NCBI GenBank assembly: GCA_004194705.1
Contig: SADC01001335.1
Coordinates: 372,001-436,000 of the forward strand
Origin: Ditylenchus dipsaci
Lineage: Eukaryota; Nematoda; Chromadorea; Rhabditida; Anguinidae
DNA: 64,000 nucleotides
Reading direction: 5' to 3'
In this document: positions 1-11,188 of the stretch, piece after piece
Position numbering within the stretch: the stretch's first letter is position 1
Layout: every line of letters starts with the position of its first letter
The notes under the pieces: model-generated
Databases searched by the model: none
What the model was told of the DNA's origin: nothing
What the model saw: only the letters and a program-made list of their open reading frames with translations
Program-made: the position numbers and the translations under genes

Positions 1-332
1 TATGCAAATCAGTCGTCAAAACACCTTTTTTGAACATGACGTATATTATACACCTCCCTCGTCATGTATTTTCAGATAAAATCAATATGGAATATTGATA
101 AAACATTTATTGTCTTAAAAATGGAGAGAAATTGAGAAAATTTGCATTCTGTACCCGCATTCTGACTTGCTCCAGAACTGAAATACGTGGCGACAACGTT
201 TTTTGTAATTGAACTTCACCCTTTAGGCATATCCTTTGCCTTGGGACCAAAAATGCAAATAGTGCAGCAGATGCAAAGTTTTTTTAAAAGCACTATTTGT
301 GCAAAAATCTTTTTAATTTTATGTCACTTTAC

Positions 333-338
333 TTTATT
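333..338 (-). terminator. poly(A) signal of the SXP/RAL-2 gene
   Basis: AATAAA on the minus strand, about 165 bases after the stop codon at 503-505. It is the first canonical signal downstream of that gene. Confidence 0.5.
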
Positions 339-502
339 CTATTTGTTTGATTTGAAATATTATTAAAATTATTCATTATCAGAGATTATTATAAAATACA
401 TGAGATATGGGTATATATTAAGCATAAAATATTGAGAATAATAATAAGATAAATAAATAATAAAATCAGTTTTACAAGTTATACAATTTTTTAAAAATTC
501 CT

Positions 503-3452
503 TCAATAGTAAGAATTCTCGGCCGGTGCATATCCTCTTGGCTGAGCTCCACCATATCCCCCGTTGCCTTGAAGTGCCCAATCAGTCTGCCCAGCTACAA
601 ATCCACTTCCTTGTTGTCGACCACCATTGAATCCTGCTGGACCCCCAAATCTGCCACTTGGTTGACCCTCAAAGTTTTGTGGACCACCTTCGAAACCGCC
701 ACCATAACCTCGCTGACTGTTGTAGTTGTTATTGGTTCCACCGCCCATAAGTCGACCACCTCTTCCACCTCTATTTGAGGCACCTAAAAATTTATCTTAA
801 AAAAGTCGAAATTAAAGTCGATAAACTAAGGAAGAGGTTTTGGAGGACACTGAAAATAAATTGGGGGTATAGGCAGCACATTTTTATGCTCTACAAGAAT
901 ATCCCCGAAATAAATTTTCACAATCGAAAATTCTCACCTAAGGTCCTTCCTTGGTAAGTAATAAAATAATATAATTATTTCCAATCTTAAATTTTTTTAT
1001 TTTACCTTTTTTCAAGAGATATTTCGCCTGTTTTTTTAAGGTTGACCGATGGATAATTCATCGATGAATCACTGGTGAATACATCTTTTTTGCCAGTGGT
1101 TTATAAATTGGCGAAATCACATATAAGTTAAAGTATCTCAAAAAGCGTTATATAAGGTAAAATTTTTTGAGCAAATTTTAATAAGAAAATATTCAATAAG
1201 AATATTTTGTGTGACTGAAAATGTTCGGACATACTTATTTTTTGCATTGAGCTGAAAAAGTATTTTGAGAGGTGATTTCGGGTCATTTTCGAAAAACAGG
1301 GCGCAATGGCCCTAATATGGAGCCCTTATATACAGGAATTTGTTCCGATAAATTTAGGTGAATCCAGATGAATTCACTGGCGAAATCGCCAAATTCGGTT
1401 TCGCCATCGAATCCGCCAACTCTAACTTATATCAACTAAGTAAAATCTACTTTGCGGGTCTCCCTGGCCAAATGGATTAGGTCCAAATCGCTGACCCTGT
1501 GAATTGCCTCCAAAGCGTCTTTGATGACCTCTGTGATTGTGTCCTCTACCACCTGCTCCTCCTCTTCTGTGGCCATAATAAGAGCCTGGAAGTGGACCAA
1601 AAGCAGTTTCCAACTCATGTTTGACTTGTTGAGTAGTGTTTGCTAGTACTGCTCTAGCTTCTTCACATTGCTCCAGCATGTTCAAGTCATTGTTGGTCAG
1701 AATGGCCTAAATGGGGTAGATGTGTCACAATAATAGTTGCTTGTTTTGTGCTTACAATGAGATCCGCATCCACTTTCTTAGCCTCCACACTTAGGTTCTG
1801 AGCTATTTGGCTGTGGATTACTTGCATCTCAGTGGATAAAGCTTGCAATGTTTGCTTGTACAGTTCATAAGCTTCCTTAAAACCATTAAAGTTTTAGGCT
1901 TTAGTATTTTTTTGGTAATATCTTAAATTTTTTGAGTTCTTGCCTGCTCGAATCGACGGACATGGGTGATTGACTAGATTTGGAGATTTAAGATTTACGT
2001 AAAATCGTTGAGCCTACTGAAAAGAAAAGTCTGGCCCTACATGTTTTTGCTTTGTCCCTCCTGTGTTTTTTGGGGGTTTTCAGGCTTAGGCAAGGGTGGG
2101 CCAGCGTATATTAGGAGTGACTCAAGCATGTAATAGACTCATGTTTCCTTACCTATGGGGCCGAAACACTGATATGAACACAAGGGTTTGACTTAAAAAC
2201 AGAAAGCGATTTAAAAATCAGGTATTCAATGAGAAATAAGAAAAATAAGAAATTAAGAATTTTCTCCTTATTTTGACCGAATTCCCTGATTTTTGAAAAT
2301 GATGTAAGCTGACCATAAAAATATTCTAGCTAACCTGAATTGCACTGCCTTGATTGCTAACCCATGCATCAGCTTGCTGTTCTATTTGGTTCTTGCTAAG
2401 AGAAACATTGCTGACAATTCTGATCAATTGCCACTTTTGAGTGCTGTTCAACACATCTAACAATTCCACCATTGCTTGTTGACTAATTTTAGTTAGGTTG
2501 TAGAATTCGCGCACATCTTCTGGATTAGCTTCTCTCTTTTTTCTTAAACCTGATTCCTGACTGTCGTTTTCAGATACATCAGTGGCTGCCACAAAGGGTC
2601 TGTTGTCAGGGTGGTTTTTGGGAGGAGATTTCTCACCCAAATCTCCATGTATAGCTCCAAAACCATTGTCGTTGTGCAGGCGAGACAATGGATTGTTACC
2701 GATGACTATAAAACTGTTAAGTAATCTGTAGCCATTACTAGGGTTGTCTAATGACCAAATTTTTAAATTAGTGAGTATTGGCCGATTGCAAATGCCAAAC
2801 GTTAAGAATTTTGGCTTAAATTTTTAAATTTTGGTGAAATATAAAATTGAATGTTTCTGCGCTCTTTTTCATTGTTTATATAAAAGACACGTTGTTAAAT
2901 TTAAAAAAATAAACTTTAAAAAAATTTAAAAAAAAAGGTAAAACAGATTGATCAAGGCACAGTGTTTTGGTGGTCTTCAGCCGATTAACCGGCCAATCGG
3001 CAGATTTACAATTGGCCGGATAAATAGACAACGCTGAAATTGCCCAACAAATTTCAAATCAAAATTATGTTCGGTGTTTGACCTATTTGTGGAAGATGGC
3101 TCTCAGCCTAGTTGCCACCCTATTTGAAGCCACTGTTACAATTTCGATGGCAACTTTTTAATATTCTTCTGCAGTTTTTAATATGAGCCCTTTTTTGCAT
3201 AACCCTGTGAAACTAACCTTTTTTGGGTGGAACATCATCTCCATCTTCAACACTATGAACTCCAGGCTTGTCTGTATGTTCGAGACTGTTGGATCTTGGC
3301 TTGTCGGTTGCTTCAGGACTGTTGTGTTCAGGCCCTTCATTGCTTTGACTGCTGGTTGGAGCCACCACTTGAGAGCCCCCGAAATTAGGTGCTTGCAATG
3401 ATATTAGTAAAACGATAAGAAGACTTGCTAGAGTTTGAGGCAATAAACCCAT
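503..3452 (-). CDS. secreted SXP/RAL-2 (DUF148) family protein with Gly/Arg-rich tail
   Basis: Five exons join in phase: 3218-3452, 2335-2705, 1756-1875, 1451-1706 and 503-783, giving 420 residues. Residues 1-27 are a signal peptide (MGLLPQTLASLLIVLLISLQ), so the protein is probably secreted. Residues 28-135 are a Ser/Glu/Pro-rich linker. Residues about 143-280 match the SXP/RAL-2 domain, with REFYNL, the hallmark QIEQQADAWVSNQG and helical heptads through EAYELYKQTL. The rest (about 285-420) is low-complexity Gly/Arg/Asn/Gln, with RRGGAGGRG and NRGGRGGR. SXP/RAL-2 proteins are nematode secreted or surface antigens whose biochemical role is unclear; a long RGG-like tail is unusual for them. 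The start was chosen because an AG acceptor lies two bases upstream and the signal peptide follows directly. The exon 3 acceptor is TTTTAAG rather than TTTCAG. The internal introns hold repeat remnants. Confidence 0.85.
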
Positions 3453-3458
3453 ATCTAG
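3453..3458 (-). promoter_or_regulatory. likely trans-splice acceptor of the SXP/RAL-2 gene
   Basis: Reading the minus strand, ACCTAG ends two bases before the ATG at 3452, after a pyrimidine-containing stretch. This spacing is typical of spliced-leader acceptors. There is no leader sequence to confirm it. Confidence 0.4.
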
Positions 3459-3601
3459 GTGATAGATGAAATAGTCGTTTGTTTGAATATAATAGAAAAT
3501 TAAGCGAATGATACCTTTGCTTCCACATTTGCCATTTTTATATGTACACGAAACTAGGAAAAAGTTGTTTGTGTTCACGAATTTGCATATACTCAATTCA
3601 G

Positions 3602-3875
3602 CAATGAAATAGATGGTTACAATGACTCAGACACAACACTGTTGGAACAAACATTAACACGCTGGAAAACAACAGCGTGTTTCATTGTATTAACACTTTT
3701 GCTGATCTACTACAATTTTTCGATCAGAATAGGAGGTCGGAAATCAAGGTCCACTTAAACAATCACAACAATCATCATGGTTCGTTATTTGATGCTGTTC
3801 TTGTTTTTTTTCAGGAAATTTTTTCGAATATGGAAAAGAGCTACGAAACAGCACACTTCTAGAACTCTGACTTGA
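3602..3875 (+). CDS. 3' end of a one-pass membrane protein gene (partial)
   Basis: Two exons, 3602-3748 and 3815-3875, join in phase across a 66-nt intron ending in the strong acceptor TTTTTTTTCAG. The product has an acidic/polar stretch (NEIDGYNDSDTT), a hydrophobic helix (ACFIVLTLLLIYYNF), then a short basic tail (RIGGRKSRKFFRIWKRATK) and a stop. That fits a single-pass protein whose positively charged tail is cytoplasmic. The first exon opens after TTCAG and has no in-frame ATG, so at least one 5' exon is missing. Upstream DNA is taken by the first exon of the SXP/RAL-2 gene on the other strand, so the two genes are divergent or overlapping. Family not recognised. Confidence 0.5.
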
Positions 3876-3880
3876 CTGAA

Positions 3881-3886
3881 AATAAA
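3881..3886 (+). terminator. poly(A) signal of the membrane-protein gene
   Basis: AATAAA five bases after the TGA at 3873-3875. It supports the plus-strand reading of the preceding exons. Confidence 0.5.
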
Positions 3887-4765
3887 TCAGCTAAACGCAA
3901 TACACTTACAAATGGAGCCTATAAAATTAAGAAAAATATATTCTTCTCAATTTTTCACATGATATAACTCGAAAATAAATCCATAATCCACCCAAAATTT
4001 TGACAGTAGTATGTTTCATCAAATTTTTTATTGACCAAATTTATCTAATGGTTTTAACTTTGATCTCATCGAATTTTTAGGAGATTTGGTAAAAAAATGA
4101 TATTTGGCAAAACCAGATTTGTAGCTGAACAGATGCTAAGCATAATTTGGCAACTAAAATGTTGAAATTTTTTCAGGCGTTTTTTGCTACTTGTTTGACC
4201 TATTTGTGGAAGATGACTTTCAGCCAATTTGCCATTCTATTTGAAACCAGTGCTACAATCTCGATGGCGCCTTTTTCAAGATTCGTCCGCAGTTTTTAAT
4301 ACTGCGCCAACACTAAAAAAAGGCTACTTTCCTTGAGGTCACGAGCCCAACTCCAGACACATTGGTTTTTTATTTTTATGCATTTTTTCATTATTACCCG
4401 ATCGAACGTGAAATTGAAAAGTAGACATAGGTCATAAAATCAGACTTTCAAGTTTTCTTTTAAAAATTTGAGTAGACGTCGGTCAGAAGTCACGACTTTA
4501 GGTCAAATACAAGGCTAAAAGTTACGTGAAACCTCTTTTGTATCTAAAATTAGGAATTTGTATTCTCAGCTACGAGTCATTTACCAAAATGTAGCCGTGG
4601 ATCTGCCCTACAAAGTTGGAGCAAATCTTCGCAATATCGAAACTAGAAGCCGCTTCAAGTCCTATACTCGTTTTTTCTAGTTAAATTTGAAAAGTATTGG
4701 ATGTAAAATTTTCAAAAGTCACCTACTGCCCATATTTAATTAAGTTGAAAAGCCGTGAAGTACTC
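3887..4765. other. gene-free stretch with a diverged direct repeat
   Basis: No coding signal seen. About 115 bases at 4192-4308 are a diverged direct copy of 3078-3190. Both contain the phrase TTTGACCTATTTGTGGAAGA, and both end in CGCAGTTTTTAATA or a close variant. The repeat is therefore present in the SXP/RAL-2 gene and downstream of its neighbour. Confidence 0.5.
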
Positions 4766-4769
4766 ATGC

Positions 4770-5150
4770 CCCAATCAGTCTTGGCCAATCAACCGGCGTT
4801 ATCAACCGGTTTATTCGCCGGTGGGCCACCGGTTGATCACCTTTCTCAACCAGTTGATTAACCGAAAATCAATCAACCGGTGGATGGTCGATGTGGCGGT
4901 TGATTACCGGAAATTTTCTATCAACCGGTTGATTGACCGGTGGAAAAAACCCGAAAATTTTACCAAAATTAACCTACTGGTCGACCTACCGGTAATCGAC
5001 CGCTACTGGTTGACCATTTGATCAGCCGGTTGATCAACCAAGGACCAATCAACCGGTGGATGGTCGATGTGGTGGTTGATTGACTAAAATTGACAATCGA
5101 CCGGTTAATGGTGGATGTGGCGGATGATAAAATCCAGGCATGTCCAAGAC
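4770..5150. repeat. short tandem/inverted array of CCGGTTGATC words
   Basis: The words CAACCGG and CCGGTTGAT recur in both orientations roughly every 15-30 bases. The stretch can fold on itself. A longer phrase (CGGTGGATGGTCGATGTGG) appears twice, near 4879 and 5055. Confidence 0.65.
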
Positions 5151-6173
5151 TGGCCCCAATAGCTAAGTTAAGCTTGCTAACTTTTATATACTGTCACTTT
5201 ATTGTTGAATCGCAAGAATAAAATAACCATGAAACTTCTATATAGGGTTGTCGATGCCTCGACTCGAACCGAAACTCGGATGGACTCGAAAATTTTCGAG
5301 TCCATCCGATCCATCCGATACATTCGAGCTCGAAATCGAGGCCTCGAGTCGAAAACTCTACTTTTATAGTACGTTTTTGTTTTATTGATTTATTTGTGCG
5401 GGGTGCCCAAAGCCCCCCTTTTGAAAAATAATTTACCCCTTTTTAGTATTTTTCCATCTTTTGAAATCGAAAAAGGGAAATTTTTATTAAACAATTGACG
5501 CTTTGTCCGGACAATGTTGGGAGAAGCCGTTATTTTGTATTCATTTTTCCTTGCTCAACTTTTCTTGCTCTTGTCCTTGTTTTCTTTTTGTGTTCTCGTT
5601 TTGATCTCGCACTTTTTTTTTATTTGGAGGGACTTTACAGTGTTGAGAAAACTCGGATGGTGTACATTTGTCACATGTTTTTGTAGTATTCAAATTGGTT
5701 TTTTTATTTAAATGCAAATTAAAGTTTTTAAAAATGTTCATCTTTATTTCTAAAATCAGAATTGATCACCCTGAGTGTGACTCACATCTCATGAATTTTG
5801 TCCTTGAATGTTAGGTCTTATAAAAAAATACTTTCTTGATATATGATGTCAAAGAGAATGTTAAAATACGATTTTTGGGCGCCACTGGAATACACTCCTG
5901 CCAAAAAATGCTGCTGAAACATAGCCCACCGAATAATTTAGGGCGGCGGTCAATTTGTCGACAGGTCAATTTGTCGACATTTTCGGTAGTAACTGCGACT
6001 CGAATACCTTACCCCACACAACTCCCATTTATTCGCCGCCGGTAGCGTAGGTGTTTTTTTTGAAGGTGCCCAACTATGTCCAGGTGGAGGTACCGAGGAA
6101 GTGGTGCTCATTGGAGGTGCCTAGGAGGTGGCAAACAGCTGAAAGTACCAAGAAGGAGATACTCAAGTGGTAG
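5151..6173. other. gene-free stretch
   Basis: At 5246-5350 a GGGTTGTCGA phrase opens a set of inverted CTCGA/TCGAG words, resembling the 33-bp palindrome at 25124. At 5945-5985 GGTCAATTTGTCGACA is present twice in tandem. No supported gene. Confidence 0.4.
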
Positions 6174-6337
6174 TGTTGTATCCTTGGAAATAGCTTGAGT
6201 GAAAGGAAAGCACATGACTTCTTAATAGCTTTATTCGGACACAAACTCCTCCTGAACACAGACGTTCAGACCTTATATACTACAACAGTAACGAACCACT
6301 GTGAGACAACAAGTGATCTAAATCACACTATACAACA
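6174..6337 (-). mobile_element. 164-bp LTR of a retrotransposon (3' LTR)
   Basis: On the minus strand the LTR runs from TGTTGTAT to ATACAACA, perfect short inverted ends of the TG...CA type. It has a TATA box (TATATAAGG, near 6271-6280) and a poly(A) signal AATAAA (6230-6235) in the right order for LTR transcription. Immediately before it on the minus strand lies a polypurine tract, GGGGGAAGG (6338-6346), the usual primer for plus-strand DNA synthesis. The integrase fragment just upstream is in the same orientation. No second LTR copy is present, so the element is truncated. Confidence 0.8.
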
Positions 6338-6410
6338 CCTTCCCCCGTACAACGTGTTGGGTGGACAGAGATTTCATTCATTAGGAGGCTCCTTCTTTTA
6401 GCTCTTCTTT

Positions 6411-6767
6411 TCACTTCGCTGCAGCAGCATTCTTCGAGCGGCGAACTGTTTGAAGAAGCACTGGTTTGACCACAGGCGCTTGCACCAATAGAGCAATAGA
6501 CACAGGAGAAGGCTGAGCCAGCGAAACATTTTCGAACTGATCCACCAGAGCTTCATCTTGAGCTACCTCTTGCACTGGAACGACTGGCTTTGGACGACTG
6601 AATGCACTGAGCCCCACATTCAGAGATTCATCCATAAGCGGCAGACGAGAGAACGCAGGTGGCGCCATCATCTTTCGACCAAAGAAGCTTTCAACAGGAG
6701 ACTTACCATCCAGAGCAGAGAAAGGAGCATTTCTGTAGATGTCTAGGAACCGGTTGACGTTTTCCTG
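6411..6767 (-). pseudogene. retrotransposon integrase C-terminal fragment
   Basis: An open frame of about 118 codons starts abruptly at 6767 and stops at 6411-6413. Its first part (FLDIYRNAPFSALDGKSPVE, then SFFGRKM) matches the conserved end of LTR-retrotransposon integrases, where YR..PH/FS...G.SP.E...GR sits after the catalytic core. The remainder is a Val/Pro/Gln-rich tail ending NAAAAK. The catalytic core, reverse transcriptase and gag are missing; the 5' break meets a foldback element at about 6780. Together with the LTR 74 bases downstream it is the 3' end of a dead copy. Confidence 0.75.
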
Positions 6768-6782
6768 TTATTAGTAGCTTTT

Positions 6783-7567
6783 TGGAGGGGTATATTCCAG
6801 TAGCGTCGATTTTCGTTTGGTCCTCTCTGTAGTTTGGTCTTTACCTAACCAAAGGAAGTTTCCAAGCTACAAACAACACAAAAAATTTGGCGCTACTTGG
6901 ATATACCCCCCCCCTAATCAACTTTTTTTATAAGTGTTTCCAAACACCCTATATCGACCTAAAATGGTCTAAGGAGTTCAAAAAAGGCATTGTTTTTGAG
7001 TTCTGGTCAATAAAAAATTGAGTTTTGGAACCCACCCAAAATTATGCATTTTGACCATTTTTATAGGGATTTAAGTCTGTATTTGGGTGAAACCAAAAAG
7101 GGCCAATTTTGAACAAAAAGGAAGATGTTAAACATAGTTTTGAATACTGGGACCTACCGCATAAACAAACTCTGGTATGCATGTTTTTTCATGCATCCAG
7201 AGTCACTTTCGAGTGATTTGTGTCTAAGGCATGTGTGTGTGCGCATCTCACCTCAAGCCCCCGAGCCTCCTGCGCCCCGAAGGGGTCGCAGGAGGCTTGG
7301 TAGGTTGGAGATGCGCGCACTCACTTACCTTAGACAAAATTCCGAGCAATACTCTTGATCAAAAATGCATACAGAGGCTGTTTTAGAGGCCAAATTCCAT
7401 GTTGAAAAACATATATTGAAAAACAAAGCTCAAAACTTAATTTTTTCTGTACCAGAACTTAAAAATAATATCTTTTTTGAACTCCTGAGGCCATTTTAGG
7501 TCGATATAGGGTGTTTAGAGACACTTTTAAAAAAAAGTTGATTGGGGGGGGGTATATCCAAGTAGGG
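6783..7567. mobile_element. foldback element(s) with poly(G)/poly(C) ends and GC-rich core hairpin
   Basis: A small hairpin (6783-6912, ends GGAGGGGTATAT / ATATACCCCCCC) runs into a larger inverted repeat. The left arm reads CCTATATCGACCTAAAATGG and the right arm near 7490-7515 is its reverse complement; the outer end is GGGGGGGGTATATCCAAGTA. The centre (7190-7350) holds a core shared with 26400-26600: CATGCATCCAGAGTCACTTT, then a GC-rich hairpin CCTGCGCCCCGAAGGGG. No transposase. Confidence 0.7.
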
Positions 7568-7681
7568 TCAGAAATTTGTATATTTTATCTAAGACGACTG
7601 CAAAAAAGCCATTTGTCGTGTCTATATTACTTATTACATCCTATATTTGATAAATTTGCATAAATAAATAATAATAACATT

Positions 7682-7920
7682 TGTTGGAGAGCTAATGTAC
7701 TGTAAATTTGTCATTTCACAATCCTGCAATCAAGCATTATTTTAACAACTCTGTTGGTCTGATCAGCAAAAAAGTGTGCTGCTGTAATAAGCAGGAATAA
7801 AATTGACACATCTCTTTGTGTATAAAACAAGAACATGTATAAGCACTCTATAAATAAAGTGTTACATCTGTACAAACGTCCATTTCGCGTCTTTGGCTGA
7901 CATTGAACATTTAGCTGACA
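7682..7920 (+). mobile_element. possible solo LTR
   Basis: The segment starts TGTTGGAGAG and ends AGCTGACA, and inside has TATAAAACAAG and CTCTATAAATAAAGTG, an arrangement like an LTR promoter followed by a poly(A) signal. I see no target duplication, primer site or second copy, so this is tentative. Confidence 0.3.
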
Positions 7921-8284
7921 GTCTTACTTCTATTTATTTTCCAGTGTATGTATAACAATCCTTCCAATAATTTCTTGCTGACTTTTGGGGTAATAGACCT
8001 ATGCTTTGCCGTTTTCAAACAAATAGTCCAAAAGTGCTCTTAATTAGCCCTGTCTTCGGTACCTATAGAGCAATTGGGGCTAAAGTGGTCGCTTTTCGAG
8101 TCAAAAATGGCAAATTAATCTTTCTTTCAAATTGATTTTGCCTCAATCGTAGAGCGGATCTTGAGTGCTTTATAAGTTTGTAAGATGATAAAATTACTTA
8201 TAAAATACAAAAATATTTTTTTGGGCAAATCTTTTACATGTCGCAAAAATTTTAATTTTCTGTGGTTTGAAAAAATAAGTATAT

Positions 8285-8960
8285 AAGGCGGGACCAAGGC
8301 AAAAACTCAAAATTTTTATGACATCATTTCATTTTTCTGATTGCACTTCTACATGTAAATCGACCACGCTGAGCACGAGTCTGGCTTCAGAATCCACATA
8401 TTGTCAATGAACTTTACTGAGAATTTATTTATAAAATCGGCATTTCTCAGCCACCTCATAACTTCTCTTGGCCACCAGACCTGGTTTGCATCGTTTTTTC
8501 GATTTTTTAAGCACTATCCGTGCGAAATCAAATGCGCTTTCTGAAAAAATAAGATTTTTTTTAATGGGGCCGTTTATCTGTTGTGTAGAGGTCTTTTGAG
8601 GGTGAAAAAATAGTTTTAAGCATTTTTTCCTGTTTAGAGGCTTCGGTATTGATTTTAAAATGTTTTTTGCAGAATTTTTCTTTGGCAGGGTGAAAGAGCT
8701 GTCCCTTTTTTAAGGAATTTTCAACAAAATATTTTTTAAAAGTTTTTTTACTTAAAAAGTTTTGATAAAAAAATTCGTTGGCCAAAATGAATGTTGTTCA
8801 GAATTAGTCAGGGAACACAATGAACCGAAAGAAAATTTTCGCAAATTTTTCAAAATTTTTTCCAAGTCATTGAACTTCTGTTTGGATTTCTCATCTTGGT
8901 TTCTAATAAAACCATACCTAGAATTTACTTTTAGTACAGTTTTGTCCGCACAGAAGTTCA
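8285..8960. mobile_element. GGGACCAAGGC-type repeat, paralogue of 48418-48930
   Basis: It begins GGGACCAAGGCAAAAACTCA and is followed by GACATCATTTCATTTTTCTG, the CGACCACGCTGAGCACGA motif and, near 8792, GTTGTTCAGAATTAGTCA. The same order is found at 48418-48930 in the same orientation. Internal inverted repeats (AACTTCTGT near 8872 and ACAGAAGTT near 8950) mark a nested hairpin. No coding capacity. Confidence 0.6.
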
Positions 8961-9186
8961 TTGACCAGGAAAAAAATTTGAATTCCCGGACACCACCTCT
9001 TATTAGCGTGGGCGTGCCCCTTTAAGTATTTAGGTATTTTTAAGTTAAGAAAAAGGTATGCCCGACAATTTACCGGTTAAATTGGTTTAATTTACCGCTT
9101 TCTCAAAAATCGGCAAAGCTCAATCGTCGTTTTCAGTAAATTAGATTTTATAAGTTTGCACACTGTTCTAAAAGACATTACAGAGC

Positions 9187-9547
9187 ATGAGTCCACCACA
9201 AGCTAACGGCAAATTAAACAATGGTGATTGTTTTAAAAAAAATGGCTATCCCAACATATCAGTTGTGAAAGGTAGATCGCTCGGTCAGAAACAGCAATTA
9301 AATTTTTCTAACAATTGGTAAAGTTTTTAATTTTTTTGTCTTTCTTTAAGAAAAATAAATACATTTTTAGGAGGGAAGACACAAACTTGCTTAGCTGGCA
9401 AGAAAGCAATGCTAAGCTTGGAGAAGATGAGCAACAAGACTGGAGCAAATACACTGCCACTGAGGATTACCACCCAAACGGTATTTTTTATTTATTTTTT
9501 GATAATTTTGATGAGCTTGTTTTTTTTGTTTTTACTTAGTGGAGTAG
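9187..9547 (+). CDS. small three-exon gene, unknown function (82 aa)
   Basis: Exons 9187-9317, 9371-9480 and 9540-9547 join in phase across introns of 53 and 59 nt with consensus GT and TTTTAG/CTTAG ends. The ATG follows ATTACAG by three bases, a good trans-splice site. The protein starts MSPPQANGKLNNGDCF, has a middle SVVKGRSLGQKQQLNFS and an acidic C-terminus WREDTNLLSWQESNAKLGED ending YHPNVE. It has no signal peptide or membrane segment and looks soluble. I do not recognise a family. A 200-bp transposon starts 23 bases after the stop, so the 3' UTR is probably disrupted, and no poly(A) signal is obvious. Confidence 0.55.
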
Positions 9548-9569
9548 TGCTGCTCTGGCTTAGCGGTCA

Positions 9570-9769
9570 TTAAAGGACCATTGCCGTCCCGACAACGAGG
9601 ATTTCAAATGTTTGAATTCGCGCGGGACAGTTCTCTTTCGTCTTTCATTGTACTCTTTTGAGTCATTCGAAGCAAGTCAAAAGAGTACAGTGCGAGACGA
9701 AAGAGAACTGTCCCGCGCGAATTCAAACATTTGAAATTCTCGTTGTCGGGGACGGCAATAGCCCTTTAA
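9570..9769. mobile_element. 200-bp palindromic MITE, TTAAAGG ends (copy 1)
   Basis: Ends TTAAAGGACCATTGCCGTCC and the inverse GGACGGCAATAGCCCTTTAA. The arms continue GACAACGAGNATTTCAAATG and GAATTCGCGCGGGACAG and meet at an AAAAGAGTAC loop. A close copy lies at 25432-25632. No coding capacity; the TTAA at the ends may be the target duplication. Confidence 0.85.
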
Positions 9770-9847
9770 GTGGTGCGCATTGTGGATTGAAAAAATGAAG
9801 GCTGTCCCTTGTTATAGCTGAAATTGTTATAACCAAACATCCTTATA

Positions 9848-9948
9848 CATTCGACTCTCGTTAAACTGGCACTCCAATAAACCGGCGCCCCGATAAACCG
9901 GCACCCCAGGTTGATCGCCAGGCGTGCCAGTTTACCGAGAGTAGACTG
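9848..9948. mobile_element. 101-bp pogo-like MITE inside the hAT left terminal repeat
   Basis: Starts CATTCGACTCTCG and ends CGAGAGTAGACTG, between duplicated TA (9846-9847, 9949-9950). The interior repeats AAACCGGCACCCC. The flanks joined through one TA read ATCCTTATAGCCATAACGG, which matches the intact right hAT terminal repeat (ATCCTTATAGCCAAAACGG), proving insertion. Confidence 0.85.
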
Positions 9949-10391
9949 TAGCCATAACGGCTACATCTTTAATTTGTATGCGGTAGCTACATTTTCAACT
10001 GATTTAAAAAAATTGTCTCGGCTATCACTGTTACTAAAATAATAAGTTCAATCTGTAGATTTCTTTTGTTACTACTAGTGATTGCAATTGGGGGTGCGTT
10101 CGAGATTGCGAGACGAGATTTCGAAAATTTGCGAGATTGCGAGATCTCGCATTTTGTAATTGCGAGAAAATCGCGATTTTGCGAGAAAATTTTACATAGA
10201 CGTTTAAACGATCCATGCGCGGGCTAAAAACTACCTCTTTCAAAACCTCAATCGAAAAGTGACGTAACACCCAGATTTATTTATTTCCACATATCACAAA
10301 AAATTCAAATAAAAATTCCACCATTAACTATACAGTAAAAAAAAAAACATCATGAAGAGCATGATTGAGAAATATCAATTGCTCTGCATTG

Positions 10392-11188
10392 TAACGGGTG
10401 ATCCAAAAGTTCCCGTGAAAATTTTATCGCTATTTTTTGTATTATTTCAAAACCATAAATTTCTGTGTAATGTTATAAAATGTAGCTCAGTTTCTCCTCT
10501 TTCAAATGGCATATTGATTTCAGCATGACTATTTTGGATAAGACCCCATTTGGCTCCAAACACTTGTCTGGTCATTTTGAGAAGGTTACCAATAATTTTA
10601 TTACTTTAACTGGTCAAATTTTTCATTGAATTTCGAGCGTCACTACAAAATTTTATCACCTTGTTGTAGCGCAGCTCAAGAGCTACAAAACACATATTAC
10701 AGAATGATTTTTGAAAATCTGAGTGTTGAGATATGGCCTTTTGGGAAAAAATCAATTCCTTGAAAAAATGACCAAAATGAAAGTTTTTGCCAATTTTTCG
10801 GATTTTGGTCATTTTTTCAAGAAATCGATTTTTTTCCAAAACGCTATATCTCAACACTCAGATTTTCAAAAATCATTTTGTAATATGTGTTTTGTAGCTA
10901 TTGAGCTCCGCTACAACAAGGTGATAAAATGTTGTCGTGACGCTCAAAATTCAATGAAACGTTTGACCAGTTAAAGTGATAAAATTGTTGGTAACCTTCT
11001 TGAAATGACAAGACAAGTGTTTGGAGCCAAATGGGGATTTATCCAAAATAGTCTTGCTGAAATCAATATGCTATTTGAAAGAGGAGAAACTGAGCGACAT
11101 TTTACAACATTACACAGAAATTTATGGTTTTGAAATAATACAAAAAATAGCGATAAAATTTTCACGGGAACTTTTGGATCACCCGTTA
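10392..11188. mobile_element. mariner-like foldback element, TAACGGGTGA ends (copy 1)
   Basis: A near-perfect inverted repeat with arms of about 380 bases and termini TAACGGGTGATCCAAAAGTT. The flanking TA at both ends is the target duplication. It interrupts the hAT transposase within its last 25 codons; dropping it and one TA restores the codons GAT TCA TAC AAT. No ORF of its own. The arms hold CGATATAGCGTTTTGG-like and TTTTGTAGCTNTTGAGC words. Confidence 0.9.

Noticed and set aside
4770..5150. CRISPR-like array
   Set aside because: Words are short, in both orientations and irregularly spaced, and the genome is eukaryotic.
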